Assembly: GCF_030687575.1 (NCBI RefSeq)
Contig: NZ_CP117439.1
Coordinates: 3,587,501-3,651,500 of the forward strand
Origin: Pseudomonas sp. FP2309
Lineage (GTDB): Bacteria; Pseudomonadota; Gammaproteobacteria; Pseudomonadales; Pseudomonadaceae
DNA: 64,000 nucleotides
Direction: 5' to 3'
The notes under the pieces were generated by a model, which saw only the letters and a program-made list of their open reading frames with translations, was not told the DNA's origin and ran no database searches. How positions within the stretch are numbered: the first letter of the stretch is position 1; every line of letters begins with the position of its first letter. Both the position numbers and the translations under genes were made by a program. Of the stretch, positions 62,187-64,000 are shown piece by piece.

Positions 62187-63209
62187 TCAGCGGTATTGAG
62201 CGAATACACCGGCAACCGGTGCCGTCGACTCACGCAATACAATGCTAGGCGTCACGATGCGCTGATCGATCGGCAGTTGGGGTTTTGCAATTCGTCGCAG
62301 TAACAGTTCGGCTGCCGTCTCGCCCAGTTGCAGGATCGATTGCCCGACCGTGGTCAGCGCCGGGTAGACGTAGCGACTCATTTGAATGTCATCGAAGCCG
62401 ATCACCGACAGCTCGCCGGGCACGCGGATATTACGCTCCGCCGCTGCCCGCAGCACGCCGAAGCCGATCATGTCGTTGCTGGCAAAAATCGCACTTGGCG
62501 GGTTATGCGCCAGCAATTGTACGGCCGCGGCATAACCACCGGTGCTGGTGAAGTCGCTTTCCTGGGTGCGCCCAGCCGCCACCTCCACACCGGCCTCATG
62601 CAGCGCACGGTGGTAGCCCGCCAGTCGCATTTGCGCAACGCGGGTGTGAGCCGGCCCACCAATGCAGGCGATGTCGCGATGACCCAACTCAAGCAAGTGG
62701 CGAGTCGCCAGATAAGCGCCCTCCTCGTGATCGATACGCACCAGGTCGACGTCGATGCCATCCAGCGCACGGTCGACAATCACCATGGGCGTGCGTACCG
62801 CGCTCAAGCCTGCGGCCAAACCGCTGTCGTCACCGCCCACCGACGTAACGATCAAACCGTCGACGCGCTTCTCCAATAAAACCCGTAAATAGCTGCGCTG
62901 TTTTTCGGCATTGTCATCGGAGTTACAAAGGATCACGCAATAACCATTACGCTCACAGTAATCCTCAATGCCCCGCGCCAGCTCCGCAAAATATGGGTTG
63001 AGGCTGTTGGGCACCAGCAAGCCAATGGTGGCCGTGGTCTTGGCCTTGAGCGAGCGCGCAACCGCGCTGGGTACGTAGTCGAGCTGCTTGATGGCCGCTT
63101 CGACCTTGATCCGTACCGGCTCGCTCACTGGGCGCGTCTTGTTCACCACATGGGACACCGTGGTGTAGGAAATACCTGCAAGCGCTGCCACATCCTTGAT
63201 CGTTGCCAT
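62187..63209 (-). CDS. rbsR: Ribose operon repressor RbsR (LacI family)
   Basis: 340 residues. LacI-type helix-turn-helix A-T-I-K-D-V-A-A-L-A-G-I-S-Y-T-T-V-S-H-V (1-21) and hinge, then the sugar-binding domain with T-I-G-L-L-V-P-N-S-L-N-P-Y-F and D-M-I-G-F-G-V-L. Located between the transporter and rbsK, as in other Pseudomonas rbs operons. It likely represses this operon, with ribose as the inducer. Confidence 0.95.
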   Translation of the reverse strand: MATIKDVAALAGISYTTVSHVVNKTRPVSEPVRIKVEAAIKQLDYVPSAVARSLKAKTTATIGLLVPNSLNPYFAELARGIEDYCERNGYCVILCNSDDNAEKQRSYLRVLLEKRVDGLIVTSVGGDDSGLAAGLSAVRTPMVIVDRALDGIDVDLVRIDHEEGAYLATRHLLELGHRDIACIGGPAHTRVAQMRLAGYHRALHEAGVEVAAGRTQESDFTSTGGYAAAVQLLAHNPPSAIFASNDMIGFGVLRAAAERNIRVPGELSVIGFDDIQMSRYVYPALTTVGQSILQLGETAAELLLRRIAKPQLPIDQRIVTPSIVLRESTAPVAGVFAQYR

Positions 63210-63212
63210 GGT

Positions 63213-64000
63213 TCAGCCCCGCCGACTGGCGCGTCGGCTGCGGTAAGTGTCCAGCACCACGGCAATCACGATCACAGCACCGGTGATGATGCGCTTGGTC
63301 GGTTCCGTGGCGCCAATCTGCGCGAGGCCGGCGGCCAGTACCGAAATGATCAACACACCAAAAAAGGTACTGATAACCGAACCGCGGCCGCCCATCAGGC
63401 TAGTGCCACCGATCACCACCGCGGCGATCACTTGCAGTTCCAGGCCGGAGCCCGCGTTCGGGTCTGCCGCTTCCAGGCGCGAGATCTGGAACAACGCCGC
63501 CACCCCCGCCAGCAACCCCATGAGGCTGAACACCAGAATTTTGTAGGGTTTTGGGTTGATCCCGGCCAGGCGCACGGCCTCTTCGTTGGTGCCGATACCG
63601 ATCAGATAACGACCGAATACGGTACGGGTCAACACCAGTTGCGCCACGATGATCACCAGCAAGGCGATGATGAACGACGGCGATATACCAAAGGCAATCG
63701 GGTTCGACAGCCAGGCGAACGAATCGCCGATATAGGCCGTGCGCGAGCCGGTCATCTGGTACGCGACGCCGCGGGCCATCTCCAGCACACCCAAGGACAC
63801 GATAAACGAGGGAATCCGCCAGGCCACGGTGATCGAACCGGTGATAGTGCCGGCCAACGCGGCGCAGCCCATGCCCAGCACCGCGGCCGGTAATACGCTC
63901 CAGCCCCAGCCGAGAATCGCTACGCTGACGGCCGACGCGGCCAACGCCAGCACCGAGCCCACCGACAGGTCAATGCCGCCGATGATCAGAATGAAGGTCA
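63213..64000 (-). CDS. rbsC: Ribose ABC transporter permease RbsC, partial
   Basis: At least 262 residues; the 5' end lies beyond the window. BPD_transp_2-family permease with several TM helices; conserved D-L-S-V-G-S-V-L-A-L near the cut, G-I-N-P-K-P-Y-K-I-L-V and V-V-I-G-G-T-S-L-M-G-G-R-G-S. It carries ribose across the inner membrane with RbsA and RbsB, which should be just upstream. The next gene, rbsR, follows by three bases. Confidence 0.95.
   Translation of the reverse strand, partial: TFILIIGGIDLSVGSVLALAASAVSVAILGWGWSVLPAAVLGMGCAALAGTITGSITVAWRIPSFIVSLGVLEMARGVAYQMTGSRTAYIGDSFAWLSNPIAFGISPSFIIALLVIIVAQLVLTRTVFGRYLIGIGTNEEAVRLAGINPKPYKILVFSLMGLLAGVAALFQISRLEAADPNAGSGLELQVIAAVVIGGTSLMGGRGSVISTFFGVLIISVLAAGLAQIGATEPTKRIITGAVIVIAVVLDTYRSRRASRRG

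Overview
The window looks like a chromosomal segment of a fluorescent-group Pseudomonas (gamma-proteobacterium, GC-rich). The clearest evidence is the translation block thrS-infC-rpmI-rplT-pheS-pheT-ihfA followed by a MerR-type gene and tRNA-Pro(GGG). ArnT, an XcpR-type type II secretion operon, BamA-like and LolD/MacB-like proteins and the GAGC/GCTC REP palindromes fit the same group. Species cannot be fixed from the sequence alone.

Layout. 1-2.1 kb: a nuclease-like gene cut by the window edge, a LysR regulator and a multiply deleted SMP-30/gluconolactonase pseudogene. 2.1-7.9 kb: a secreted protein and an AttEFGH-like ABC system (ATPase, FtsX-type permease, CrtC/AttH lipocalin-like protein). 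8.2-12.2 kb: lipid A modification genes (Ais-like histidine phosphatase, ArnT, a second ArnT-like glycosyltransferase) with a shared upstream repeat. 12.2-15.7 kb: a PNPOx-like flavoprotein, two LysR regulators and a glutathione transferase. 16.0-19.7 kb: an AT-rich, apparently acquired four-gene operon (CysK-like PLP enzyme, phosphoribosyltransferase, EamA exporter, ATP-grasp ligase), my best candidate for an undescribed small-molecule pathway. 20.0-24.1 kb: a P-loop gene fragment, a DUF1835-like protein, and an orphan Hcp next to a putative membrane-active effector and a four-helix immunity protein. 24.2-25.4 kb: two DUF4398/OmpA lipoproteins. 25.7-35.5 kb: an eleven-gene type II secretion operon (gspEFGHIJKLMCD) without its own prepilin peptidase. 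35.5-37.3 kb: decayed gene starts (spore-coat-U-like, TetR-like) and a metzincin-type protease. 37.3-43.6 kb: a FecBCDE-type iron-siderophore importer with its TonB-dependent receptor. 43.8-49.6 kb: a CpxRA-like two-component system divergent from an apparently extra BamA, plus a possible LPS-core protein. 49.9-57.4 kb: the translation block. 57.7-59.8 kb: small periplasmic, cold-shock, I78-inhibitor and hypothetical genes. 59.8-64 kb: ribose/nucleoside use (rbsC, rbsR, rbsK, rbsD, periplasmic nucleoside hydrolase), with rbsC leaving the window.

The envelope is a recurring theme: lipid A modification, Att-like export, T2SS, T6SS cargo, TonB-dependent uptake, BamA and a Cpx-like regulator. At least four genes are broken or fragmentary (SMP-30, P-loop protein, SCPU-like, TetR), and they lie at the edges of accessory segments, which indicates recent gain and loss there.
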